This document shows positions 10,616 through 18,631 of a stretch of 37,594 nucleotides of DNA, piece after piece. The translations under genes were made by a program, and so were the position numbers. How positions within the stretch are numbered: position 1 is the first letter of the stretch; every line of letters starts with the position of its first letter. Location: assembly GCA_947504275.1 (NCBI GenBank), contig CANNHA010000009.1:1-37594 (forward strand), written 5' to 3'. The notes beneath the pieces were generated by a model. The model was given only the letters and a program-made list of their open reading frames with translations. It was not told the DNA's origin and searched no databases. This DNA comes from Flavobacteriales bacterium (GTDB taxonomy: Bacteria > Bacteroidota > Bacteroidia > Flavobacteriales_D > Sanyastnellaceae).

Positions 10616-10623
10616 CAAATTTA
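10616..10623 (-). promoter_or_regulatory. Putative -7 promoter box of valS, adjacent to the start codon
   Basis: TAAATTTG on the minus strand is an exact TAnnTTTG match. Only TAAC separates it from the ATG. A TTG lies 16 nt upstream (10640-10642), slightly short of usual spacing. Transcription would begin at or next to the start codon. Confidence 0.6.
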
Positions 10624-10651
10624 CACGGAGAGGAGGCATCAAAAATATTTT

Positions 10652-11722
10652 TTATTGATCAAAGTCGACAATCAACTTGTCTGATTTGGGAAGGGCTTGA
10701 CAAGTGAGCACATAACCTGATTCTACCTCGCCAGGTTCTAGCGCATAATTCACAATCATTTCCGCCTGCCCTTCCATCACCTTGGCACGACAAGTACAAC
10801 ACATACCTCCCTTACAACTGAAAGGAATATCAACCCCCGCAGCTTGCGCCGCATCCAAAACGGGTTGGGTTTTTGGCATTTTAAAATCCGTCTGTTGTCC
10901 ATCAAAAATCACTGAAACTTCACAAAGTTCACCTTTGTCTTCTATAACAACTTTTTTTGCGGATCCTTGTGGCAAGGTTGTTCCAAACAATTCCAAATGA
11001 ACCTGCTCAGGATTCATTCCTTTGGCCAAAAACAAATCACGCGCATCTTCCGTCATCATCTGGGGACCGCAAAGGAATACCTCATCAACAGGAGGGTGAG
11101 CCAAAAACGTTTTTAAAAATCCTTCTATCTTTTCATTGTCAATTCTGCCGTGCAGCAAAGAGACATCATTAGGCTCGCTGCTCAGAACATGGAACATCCT
11201 GAAACGTCCTAAATAAGAGTCCTTCAAATCTTCCAATTCATCTCTAAAAATGATGCTATTGAATTGACGATTACCCAATATCATGGACACCTCACTCTTG
11301 GGCTCATCCTTCAAAATCGTCTTGGCCAAAGAGATCAAAGGCGTTACGCCGCTTCCGGCGCCAATCAGCAGATAATGTTTCTCATGACTGACATCCATAG
11401 CCGCTGTAAAATGACCCATTGGCGTCATTACTTGCAAGTCCATTCCTGAAGCCAATTGTTCATTGGCCCATGTGCTGAAAACTCCCCCATCCACCTTCTT
11501 GATGGCTACTCGACACAACTTCTCAAAAGGAGCGCTGCAGATGGAATAAGATCTTCTAATATCCTGTCCATCTATTGTTGTTCTCAAAGTCAAATATTGA
11601 CCGGGTTGATAACGAAATGCCTCTTCCAGTTCTGAAGGGATTTGAAAAGCCACAGATACTGCGTCAGCTGTTTCTTTGCGCACTTCATGCACACGCAACG
11701 AATGAAAAACGGGTCTTGCCAT
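10652..11722 (-). CDS. paaE: Phenylacetyl-CoA epoxidase reductase subunit PaaE (PaaK-type)
   Basis: Reductase that passes electrons from NADPH through FAD and a [2Fe-2S] centre to the di-iron phenylacetyl-CoA epoxidase. Order: FAD-binding barrel with RSYSICSAP (from about residue 57), NAD(P)-binding domain with LLIGAGSGVTPLISL, and a C-terminal plant-type ferredoxin domain with the cysteine pattern C-x4-C-x2-C (CKGGMCCTC) and a fourth Cys in YVLTCQALP. I chose the ATG at 11722 (356 residues, FHSL close to the N-terminus as in family members). The ORF track start at 11770 is a TTG, and an ATG at 11758 is the other option. It runs divergently from paaA across about 100 bp. Other ferredoxin-reductase oxygenase partners are possible in principle, but the paaA neighbour makes PaaE the best call. 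Confidence 0.92.
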   Translation of the reverse strand: MARPVFHSLRVHEVRKETADAVSVAFQIPSELEEAFRYQPGQYLTLRTTIDGQDIRRSYSICSAPFEKLCRVAIKKVDGGVFSTWANEQLASGMDLQVMTPMGHFTAAMDVSHEKHYLLIGAGSGVTPLISLAKTILKDEPKSEVSMILGNRQFNSIIFRDELEDLKDSYLGRFRMFHVLSSEPNDVSLLHGRIDNEKIEGFLKTFLAHPPVDEVFLCGPQMMTEDARDLFLAKGMNPEQVHLELFGTTLPQGSAKKVVIEDKGELCEVSVIFDGQQTDFKMPKTQPVLDAAQAAGVDIPFSCKGGMCCTCRAKVMEGQAEMIVNYALEPGEVESGYVLTCQALPKSDKLIVDFDQ

Positions 11723-11726
11723 GCCG

Positions 11727-11734
11727 CGAAAATA
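11727..11734 (-). promoter_or_regulatory. Possible -7 promoter box of paaE
   Basis: TATTTTCG on the minus strand differs from TAnnTTTG by one base and ends 4 nt before the ATG at 11722. I found no -33 element at normal spacing, so this is tentative. If real it supports the internal start. Confidence 0.4.
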
Positions 11735-11825
11735 CGTTCTTTGGTCATTTTTTTTCATGATTTTAGCCAATTCATATCCTGATTAAGCTTTCCTTTCCTA
11801 ACATTGCTTAAAATTTGAAGGAACC

Positions 11826-12764
11826 ATGGAGAACTTGGAACGTTTTGAAGCCTACGTAGCTGCCGAAAATAAAGTGGAAGCCAAAGATTGGATGCCGGAT
11901 GGATACCGCAAGACGCTGATTCGTCAGATTGCACAGCATGCCCACAGTGAAATTGTAGGGATGTTGCCTGAAGGCAATTGGATTACACGCGCTCCATCGT
12001 TGAGAAGAAAAGCAATCCTTTTGGCCAAGGTTCAAGACGAAGGCGGACATGGTTTGTACTTGTATAGCGCCGCTGAAACTTTAGGTGTAGATAGAGATAC
12101 GCTCATTGACGAACTGAACACAGGTAAAGCAAAATATTCCAGTATCTTCAACTACCCTACACTCTCTTGGGCTGATATCGGCGCCATAGGTTGGCTTGTT
12201 GATGGTGCTGCTATTGTGAATCAAGTTTCCTTGCAGCGCACAAGCTACGGGCCATACAGCCGTGCCATGATCAGAATCTGCAAAGAGGAATCCTTCCATC
12301 AAAGACAAGGCTATGAGATCATGATTGCATTGGCCAAAGGAACTCCAGCCCAAAAACAAATGGCACAAGATGCTTTGAATCGTTGGTGGTGGCCAAGTTT
12401 AATGATGTTTGGTCCAAGTGACAAAGAATCAGCGCACAGTTCTCAAAACATGACTTGGAGAATCAAGCGCCACAGCAATGATGAATTGAGACAAAAATTT
12501 GTGGACATGTCGGTGGCTCAAACTGAATATTTGGGGCTCACACTACCTGATCCTCACTTAAAGTGGAATGAGGAGAGAGGTCACTATGATTTTGGTGAAA
12601 TTGATTGGACTGAATTCAATGAAGTAGTGAAAGGAAACGGACCGTGCAACAAGCAACGCGTTGCTACACGTAAAAACGCTTATGACAATGGCGCTTGGGT
12701 AAGAGAAGCAGCTGTTGCTTATGCGAACAAACAATCAGCCAAAAAGAATTCGGCCGCTGCATAA
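11826..12764 (+). CDS. paaA: 1,2-phenylacetyl-CoA epoxidase, catalytic subunit PaaA
   Basis: Di-iron oxygenase subunit that epoxidises the ring of phenylacetyl-CoA, the first ring-attack step of aerobic phenylacetate breakdown. The 312-residue product has the ferritin-like helical fold pattern with candidate metal ligands Glu42, Glu72 and His75 (in DEGGH), and Glu155 and His158 (in KEESFHQ). Length matches the family (about 310). AAGGA lies 5 nt before the ATG, one of the few Shine-Dalgarno-like sites in the window. It is divergent from paaE. The structural partners paaB and paaC and the iron-sulfur gene paaD do not follow; the next gene is saccharopine-dehydrogenase-like. PaaA is known to need PaaC for activity, so the rest must lie elsewhere if the pathway works. 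Confidence 0.95.
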   Translation: MENLERFEAYVAAENKVEAKDWMPDGYRKTLIRQIAQHAHSEIVGMLPEGNWITRAPSLRRKAILLAKVQDEGGHGLYLYSAAETLGVDRDTLIDELNTGKAKYSSIFNYPTLSWADIGAIGWLVDGAAIVNQVSLQRTSYGPYSRAMIRICKEESFHQRQGYEIMIALAKGTPAQKQMAQDALNRWWWPSLMMFGPSDKESAHSSQNMTWRIKRHSNDELRQKFVDMSVAQTEYLGLTLPDPHLKWNEERGHYDFGEIDWTEFNEVVKGNGPCNKQRVATRKNAYDNGAWVREAAVAYANKQSAKKNSAAA

Positions 12765-12767
12765 ATA

Positions 12768-12801
12768 TTGTGCTTTCTGAGCGTCGCAAGACTTATTTTT
12801 G
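12768..12801 (+). promoter_or_regulatory. Promoter of the saccharopine-dehydrogenase-like gene
   Basis: TTG (12768-12770), a 23-nt spacer and TATTTTTG (12794-12801) fit the Bacteroidota promoter form. The -7 box lies inside an inverted repeat and ends 9 nt before the ATG at 12811. The TTG called as a start in the ORF track is part of this box. Confidence 0.6.
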
Positions 12802-12810
12802 CGACGCTCA
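12778..12810. repeat. Perfect 12-bp inverted repeat over the promoter and 5' leader
   Basis: TGAGCGTCGCAA (12778-12789) and TTGCGACGCTCA (12799-12810) are exact reverse complements separated by 9 nt. The right arm overlaps the end of the -7 box and stops immediately before an ATG. There is no T-tract on either strand, so it is not a standard terminator. An operator, or an RNA hairpin in read-through transcripts from paaA, are the main options. Confidence 0.9.
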
Positions 12811-12822
12811 ATGACAGCATAT

Positions 12823-14034
12823 ATGAAAGATTTAAAAATAGGTCTAATCAAAGAGGGGAAAACGCCTCCTGACTTTCGTGTTGCACTTACACCTGAACAA
12901 TGTAAGCAGGCAATGGCGAAATATCCCAATATTACCATCGTTGCACAATCCAGCGCCATTAGAAAATTCACAAACCAAGAGTATTTGGATTTAGGCGTTG
13001 CTGTTGTAGATGACGTTACAGATTGTGATGTGCTGATTGGCGTTAAAGAAGTTCCGATTGATCAGCTGATAACCGAGAAGACATATCTTTTTTTCTCCCA
13101 CACGATCAAAAAACAACCTTACAATGCCAAGCTCTTGAAGGCCATCATGGATAAGAGAATAACCCTGATTGATTATGAAGTTTTAAAGGATGAGAAAGGA
13201 AAAAGGGTTATTGGTTTTGGCCGATATGCAGGTATCGTTGGCGTATTCGAAGGCTTCCGAGCGCTTGGCTTAAAACAAAACTGGTATCAATTGCCCTCAC
13301 CCATTTCTTGTCATGATCGTGCTGAAATGGAGTCCCATATCAATGATGAATTATTCAAAAAACCAATCAAAGCTGTGGTTACAGGTTATGGCAGGGTTGG
13401 TCATGGTGCTGAAGAAATGATTCAGCGTTTTAATCTTCAATTGGTCTCTCCTGAAGAATTTCATACTTATCAAGGTTCTGAAAACATCTATACGCATCTG
13501 GATACCCACCAATATTACCAGCGCATTTCTGATGGTGGATTTGATAAGAAGGAGTTTTACCAATCTCCAGAATTGTACAAAAGTGTTTTAATGGATTGGG
13601 TGAAGGATGCCGATGTATACTTTGCTTGTCACCTCTGGAAATCAGGAAATCCGCTATTGATTACTGCCGCTGATTTGGCTACACCCGACAACTGCTGTAA
13701 GGTGATTGCAGACATCAGTTGTGATGTCAATGGTCCTATTGCTTCGACTATTAAGGCCAGCACGATTGCAGAACCGTTTTTTGGATATTGTCCTATAGAT
13801 CAACAAGAGTGTGATTGGAAAAAGGAAAATTCAATAATGGTAATGTCCGTCGATAACCTACCCTGCGAGCTGCCAAGAGATGCATCCGAGGATTTTGGTA
13901 ATGAATTGATAAATTACGTTATTCCAGCATTATTAGAAGAGGACAACGCAATGATCAAAGATGGAATGGAAACTTATTTGGGGGAGCTCACAAAGCCCTT
14001 TGAATACCTTACTGATTACGCTGCAGGTAGATAA
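12823..14034 (+). CDS. Saccharopine dehydrogenase (lysine-forming)-like NAD(P)-dependent oxidoreductase
   Basis: The 403-residue product belongs to the alanine dehydrogenase/transhydrogenase-like superfamily in its saccharopine dehydrogenase (LYS1) branch. It has the N-terminal motif IGLIKEGKTPPDFRVALTP, the segment FSHTIKKQPYN, and a Rossmann turn GYGRVGHGA from residue 188. Relatives oxidise saccharopine to lysine plus 2-oxoglutarate or work in the reverse direction; the true substrate here is unproven, and N5-(carboxyethyl)ornithine-synthase-like chemistry is an alternative. The ORF track start (TTG, 12799) lies in the promoter box. ATGs at 12811 and 12823 are both possible; I prefer 12823 because the IGLIKE strand then begins five residues in, as is usual. 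Its stop directly abuts the convergent murI stop with no intergenic base. Confidence 0.85.
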   Translation: MKDLKIGLIKEGKTPPDFRVALTPEQCKQAMAKYPNITIVAQSSAIRKFTNQEYLDLGVAVVDDVTDCDVLIGVKEVPIDQLITEKTYLFFSHTIKKQPYNAKLLKAIMDKRITLIDYEVLKDEKGKRVIGFGRYAGIVGVFEGFRALGLKQNWYQLPSPISCHDRAEMESHINDELFKKPIKAVVTGYGRVGHGAEEMIQRFNLQLVSPEEFHTYQGSENIYTHLDTHQYYQRISDGGFDKKEFYQSPELYKSVLMDWVKDADVYFACHLWKSGNPLLITAADLATPDNCCKVIADISCDVNGPIASTIKASTIAEPFFGYCPIDQQECDWKKENSIMVMSVDNLPCELPRDASEDFGNELINYVIPALLEEDNAMIKDGMETYLGELTKPFEYLTDYAAGR

Positions 14035-14844
14035 TCACTTCCAGATTCTAGCCGTTTTCAAAACCACTTTTTCACCAAAGAATATTTTGGTTGAAAGTTC
14101 AAAGGCGGCTGTGTAATCAGAGACCACAAAAACATCCTTGGCTTTGGTTTTTCGATTGTTCAATAAGTCTTTTTTACTCAATGCCTCCTTAAGCGCTGTC
14201 GCAGCTACCTCGCCATTGTCGATGATCTCAATTTTTCTCTTGTAATATAAATCAACTTCCTTTCGGATCAGCGGGTAATGAGTGCACGCCAATATAAGTG
14301 CATCAATATCCTTGAAATTGGGCTTAGACAAATAACTATTGATGATGGTCTGCGAAATCTTGTTGTTGTAAAAACCCTCCTCAATCATCGATGCCAAAAG
14401 CGGTGTGGCGTTGGAAATTACTTTTAATGATTTATTGAGTTTTTCAATTCGATTCACGTACACCCTAGATGCAATAGTACCCTTGGTACCGATAACACCT
14501 ATATTCTGTTTCTTGAATTTGACCGCTACATACTGAGCCACCGGATCAATCACATTTATAACGGGAACATCGGGGCCCGCCACATCACATACCGTTTTAT
14601 AAGCATGAGCGCTAGCCGTATTACAAGCAATAACTATGGCCTTGCATTTATGATCCATCAAATACTGCGTAATGCGCGCAGCGTAATGCCTAATACTCTC
14701 AGGAGATTTATCGCCGTATGGCAAATGTGCAGTATCCCCGAAATAAATAAAACGCTCATTGGGCAAAGCCTTACGAATGGCTTGTGCCACGGTCATTCCT
14801 CCAATGCCCGAATCAAAGATTCCTATTGGTCCGGAATGGGGCAT
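14035..14844 (-). CDS. murI: Glutamate racemase
   Basis: Cofactor-independent racemase that makes D-glutamate for the peptidoglycan stem peptide, in the cytoplasm. The 269 residues contain both catalytic cysteines in their family motifs: Cys74 in VIACNTASAH and Cys187 in LILACTHYP. The N-terminal IGIFDSGIGGMTV and the GDTAHLPYG segment are also typical. It is the last gene of the envelope cluster; its ATG overlaps the ompH stop by one base (TAATG). Its stop touches the stop of the convergent gene, and I see no terminator hairpin at this junction. Confidence 0.97.
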   Translation of the reverse strand: MPHSGPIGIFDSGIGGMTVAQAIRKALPNERFIYFGDTAHLPYGDKSPESIRHYAARITQYLMDHKCKAIVIACNTASAHAYKTVCDVAGPDVPVINVIDPVAQYVAVKFKKQNIGVIGTKGTIASRVYVNRIEKLNKSLKVISNATPLLASMIEEGFYNNKISQTIINSYLSKPNFKDIDALILACTHYPLIRKEVDLYYKRKIEIIDNGEVAATALKEALSKKDLLNNRKTKAKDVFVVSDYTAAFELSTKIFFGEKVVLKTARIWK

Positions 14845-15383
14845 TAGTTCTTAGGAGCAGGAGTAGGCTTAACCTCTGTTGGAGCAGTCAATGGAATACC
14901 CAATTTTACTTTGATTTTATCAGTCAAATCATCTCCTCCACGGTATAAAAGTACTCCAGTGCTTGCATCAATTACATAAGAATATCCCTCTTCCTTTGCA
15001 ACATCCTCAATGGCTTTGCCAATTTTCTCAATCAATGGTTGCAAAAAATCATTTCTACTTTTTTCCAATTCCGTATTGGCGGTTTGTTCAAAGTCGGTCA
15101 TGTTCTTTTCCAAATCCATAATGGCTTTGTATTTGGATTGAAGAATAGCCTCAGGCCAAGTCGTTTTATTGGCTTCAAATTCTTCCAACTTGGTTTGATA
15201 ATCCTTTTGCATTTCATTCATGGTGTTGGTGAAATCACCTGATATCTTTTCCAAGTCAGCATTGACTTTTGTAATTTCTGGCATGGAGAACAATAGCACT
15301 TGACCATCAGTATGTCCCACTTTTTGGGCATTCATGACTGCAGCACTAAATAAAACAACTACTAATAAACTTAACTTTTTCAT
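14844..15383 (-). CDS. OmpH/Skp family periplasmic chaperone (first paralogue)
   Basis: Predicted periplasmic holdase that would carry unfolded outer-membrane proteins to the BAM complex. The ORF track start gives a 48-residue hydrophilic extension; the ATG at 15383 instead starts a proper signal peptide (MKKLSLLVVVLFSAAVMNAQ), giving 179 residues. The mature part starts with KVGHTDGQVLL, has a long charged helical region (about 40-110) forming the Skp-type tentacle, and then YSYVIDASTGVLLY near the C-terminus, a strand pair typical of OmpH. The tail is short and Pro/Thr-rich. It lies in tandem with a second OmpH gene and downstream of bamA, an arrangement common in Bacteroidota. Its stop overlaps the murI start (TAATG). 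Confidence 0.9.
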   Translation of the reverse strand: MKKLSLLVVVLFSAAVMNAQKVGHTDGQVLLFSMPEITKVNADLEKISGDFTNTMNEMQKDYQTKLEEFEANKTTWPEAILQSKYKAIMDLEKNMTDFEQTANTELEKSRNDFLQPLIEKIGKAIEDVAKEEGYSYVIDASTGVLLYRGGDDLTDKIKVKLGIPLTAPTEVKPTPAPKN

Positions 15384-15402
15384 GTATTCTAATTTAAAAC
15401 GA

Positions 15403-16047
15403 TTATGGGTTTCTTTTTGTATTGGTTGTGCCAGGTTTAGTGCCTGTAGGTTTAGTGCCTGGTGTATTCTTTCCTGATTCTGATTTTTCCTCACCATCTT
15501 CATCTCCTTCTTCTTCACCGCCATCATTGGTTTCCCCTGGCTTTAAACCCATTTTCTTCAAGACTTTATCACTCACATCATGCTTGGGATTGGAATATAA
15601 AATATTACTGTTGGTTGCCTTGTCAAAAATCACCATCAAACCACCCTGACTGGCAACTTCCTGAATGGCTGTATAAATTTCATCTTGAATGGGTTTAATC
15701 AACTCCTCACGCTTTTTAAACAAATCTCCCTCTACACCAAAACGTTTCTTCTGCAACTCTCGGGCCTCTTTCCGTTTTTCTTCCAACTCTTCCTCACGCT
15801 TCTTTTTCATTTCGCCCGTTAGCAAGATCTTCTCCGCTTGATAGGCCTTTTCCATTTTTTCAATGGACTCATACTTTTGCTCGATTTCCTTTTGCCAATC
15901 AGCACTCATCTGATCGATCTCTGCTTGCGCATCTGCATAGGCTTGTACGTGACTTAAAATGTATTTGGAATCAACGTAACCAAATTTCTGTGCAGACACA
16001 CCAAAAGAGATGAGACAAATAAAGACGGAAAGAATAATATTTTTCAT
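15403..16047 (-). CDS. OmpH/Skp family periplasmic chaperone (second paralogue) with a charged and Thr/Pro-rich tail
   Basis: Same family as the following gene, 214 residues from the ATG at 16047, which starts a signal peptide (MKNIILSVFICLISFGVSAQ); the longer ORF would lose this signal. The mature part begins KFGYVDSKYILSHV, the usual OmpH opening, followed by a very charged coiled-coil region (about 45-115, with KKKREEELEEKRKEAREL) and the strand GGLMVIFDKATNSNILYS. The last 45 residues or so are low complexity: an acidic GGEEEGDEDGEE block and a PGTKPTGTKPGTTN repeat. The tail is not part of the Skp fold and its role is unknown. It lies between bamA and the first paralogue. Confidence 0.9.
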   Translation of the reverse strand: MKNIILSVFICLISFGVSAQKFGYVDSKYILSHVQAYADAQAEIDQMSADWQKEIEQKYESIEKMEKAYQAEKILLTGEMKKKREEELEEKRKEARELQKKRFGVEGDLFKKREELIKPIQDEIYTAIQEVASQGGLMVIFDKATNSNILYSNPKHDVSDKVLKKMGLKPGETNDGGEEEGDEDGEEKSESGKNTPGTKPTGTKPGTTNTKRNP

Positions 16048-16081
16048 TGGCGTTAAAACGTTCTGCAATTTACGATATTGT

Positions 16082-18631
16082 TTAGAGTTCGCCAAGATTC
16101 ATGCCAATAGAAAAATGGAATTGCCCTTTGGCCATATTGGGGTATTTATTAATCTCATCCAATCTCCAACCATAATCAAAGCCCAATAAACCAAACATAG
16201 GGAGGAATATTCTCAATCCCGCACCGGCTGATTTGTACAAATTAAAGGGGTCATAGTTGGAGAAATCCGCCCAAGTTCGCCCACCTTCTAGGAAGGTAAG
16301 TGCATAAATTGTAGCACTGGGATTGGTTGTCAAAGGATAACGCAACTCCAAACTATACTTGGTAATAGCCGGTGCGCCAACTCGATCTGAGGGTGTGGTT
16401 AAGGACAAATCATCGTATCCACGCAGATTAACAATTTCACGTCCGTCCAACAAGAAACCGCTCAAGAAAACACCACCCAAATAAAACCTTTCAAACGGAG
16501 ACTGCCCAAGTCCCTTGTTGTATGCACCCAAAAAACCAAAACCAACATTGGTGTTTAATACAAATTTATTTGTTTTGTGTTTATTCAAAGCGGTATACCA
16601 CTTAGCCGTGAATTTGACCTTATAGAATTCCACCCAATCCACCTTCTCTTGATCCGTCATGTTGGCATAATCATACTCTTTTCCTTGAATTTTTTCTCCA
16701 ATGAGTGTGTATGGCAAAGTCGCCTTAGTTGTTAGTGTAATTTTTGATCCCCAGGTAGGATAGATGGGGTCAGAAACTGAATTTCGTTCTATCGTGAAAT
16801 TTGCAGATAAGATATTGGAATACCCTTGCGAGAAGCTAAAGAATGACCCGTACCTATTCAAGTCAAAATGCTGGTAGGTTATTCCGCTTTGAAAGATGAA
16901 CCAGTCATCCGGTCGCTGCCAGCGTTGGCCAAAAGAAAAAGAAGCTCCGGTAATAATCAATGATTGACGATTGGGGTTCAAGTCATCATTGATGTACTTT
17001 TTCTGTCCATTGCTTTGCACTGAGTGGTAGGCAGAGAATGTAAGTGAATTCGGTTTTTTTCCTCCTAGCCACGGCTCTGTAAAAGAGAAGTTGTAAGATT
17101 GAAAGAAAATCCCGTTTGAAACGGCATTGATGGAAAGTCGCTGTCCGTCACCTGAAGGCAGTGGTGTCCAAGCGTCTTTTTTTCCGATGTTGCGCAAAGA
17201 AAAATTGTTGAAAGTAAGTCCCAATGAGCCTACTACACGGCCTCCACCCCAGCCTCCACTCAATTGAATTTGATCACTGGGTTTCTCTTCTACGACATAC
17301 TCCAAATCAACAGTCCCCTTGTCTGGGTTGGGATTGGTTCTAATATCAAAAGCCTCGGGATTAAAGAAACCCATGGCATTTAATTCTCGCTGAGAACGCA
17401 TCAGGTCTGAACGATTAAAAAGATCGCCAGGCCTGGTTCTAATTTCACGATAGATAACGTGATCATTGGTCTTGGTGTTCCCGCTTACATTGACATCTCC
17501 AATTCTAAATTGCTTGCCTTCACCCATGCGCACCTCAACATTTATTGTATCTGGCAATACCAATGTTTCGAGAGGATAGGCATAGAAATTCAAATATCCA
17601 TCATCGGTATACAATGAGCTTATGTCACGACCATTGGGATTGAAACTCAAGCGTGAGTTCAACAATTCTAAATTGTACAAATCACCTTTCTTAATGCTCA
17701 ATACACTGTCCAAGGTTGAACGTTGATACTTGGTATTTCCTACAAACGTAATTTCTCCAAAATAGAATTTCTTATCCTCCTCCAACTTCAGCAGCAATAC
17801 CATTCTATCATCAGAAATTTTATACAGGCTATCCTTTAAAATTTTGGCATTTCTAAACCCTTCCTTGTTGTATTTTGCAACAATAGCTGCTTTGTCTTCT
17901 TCGAAATCTTTTTCAATAAACTTTGATGCCTTCCAGAATCTCCACCAAGCTTGTTTCTTGGTGTTTTTCATACTCCGTGAAAGCTTTTTGGCATCCATCA
18001 ATTTGTTGCCTTCAAATACAATATTTTCCAACTTAACCCGCTCACCTCTTTTAATGTTGAAAGTCAATTGAACGCCATTCTTAACAATGGGGTCTGGTGT
18101 TTCTGTAATATTGACTGCAGCACTGAAAAAACCTTTGTCAACGTAGTAATCCAAGATTTCATTTTTGGCAGTCATCTTCAAGTTCTCATCACATACCCTT
18201 CCAGAACGCAAGTCGAGTTTTTCTCTGATGTTATCTGCTTCAGATTTTTTGATACCTTCAAATCTAAACGTGCCTAAACGTTCCATTTCCTTTACCTCTA
18301 TGACCAAGAAAATCTCTGAACCTCTTATCTCAGCAACCTTGACTTGAATGTCTTTAAAAAGTTTTTGTTTCCACAATTTCCTTATGGCTTCTGTTACTGC
18401 GTCGCCGGGAACCATGATTTCCTTGCCTTCTTCCAATCCTGAAAAAACCTTGATGGCTTGAGCATCGGTAAATTCCGTACCTATCACTGTCAACCCTGAC
18501 AGTTTATATTTCAGTGGTTCTGCGTAATTGATATCTCCACCTATAACTTTCTGCGCATGGCCATCAACGCCCAAAAAATCTGAAAAAATAAAAGCTACCA
18601 ACAGGAAGGTAGAAATCAAAAAATGTTTCAT
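16082..18631 (-). CDS. bamA: Outer membrane protein assembly factor BamA
   Basis: Core of the BAM complex, which inserts beta-barrel proteins into the outer membrane. The 849-residue product has a signal peptide (about 1-27), five POTRA repeats (about 40-450; clear repeat openings include IVFEGNKLMDAKKL, ITFVGNTKYQRSTL and VNVSGNTKTNDHV) and a C-terminal 16-strand barrel from about 460. The barrel carries the lid-loop motif NLRGYDD, the Bacteroidota form of VRGF/Y. The final strand reads FHFSIGMNLGEL and ends in Leu rather than the classical terminal aromatic residue. Its ATG overlaps the uppS stop by 4 nt (ATGA). The two OmpH chaperone genes follow. Confidence 0.96.
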   Translation of the reverse strand: MKHFLISTFLLVAFIFSDFLGVDGHAQKVIGGDINYAEPLKYKLSGLTVIGTEFTDAQAIKVFSGLEEGKEIMVPGDAVTEAIRKLWKQKLFKDIQVKVAEIRGSEIFLVIEVKEMERLGTFRFEGIKKSEADNIREKLDLRSGRVCDENLKMTAKNEILDYYVDKGFFSAAVNITETPDPIVKNGVQLTFNIKRGERVKLENIVFEGNKLMDAKKLSRSMKNTKKQAWWRFWKASKFIEKDFEEDKAAIVAKYNKEGFRNAKILKDSLYKISDDRMVLLLKLEEDKKFYFGEITFVGNTKYQRSTLDSVLSIKKGDLYNLELLNSRLSFNPNGRDISSLYTDDGYLNFYAYPLETLVLPDTINVEVRMGEGKQFRIGDVNVSGNTKTNDHVIYREIRTRPGDLFNRSDLMRSQRELNAMGFFNPEAFDIRTNPNPDKGTVDLEYVVEEKPSDQIQLSGGWGGGRVVGSLGLTFNNFSLRNIGKKDAWTPLPSGDGQRLSINAVSNGIFFQSYNFSFTEPWLGGKKPNSLTFSAYHSVQSNGQKKYINDDLNPNRQSLIITGASFSFGQRWQRPDDWFIFQSGITYQHFDLNRYGSFFSFSQGYSNILSANFTIERNSVSDPIYPTWGSKITLTTKATLPYTLIGEKIQGKEYDYANMTDQEKVDWVEFYKVKFTAKWYTALNKHKTNKFVLNTNVGFGFLGAYNKGLGQSPFERFYLGGVFLSGFLLDGREIVNLRGYDDLSLTTPSDRVGAPAITKYSLELRYPLTTNPSATIYALTFLEGGRTWADFSNYDPFNLYKSAGAGLRIFLPMFGLLGFDYGWRLDEINKYPNMAKGQFHFSIGMNLGEL

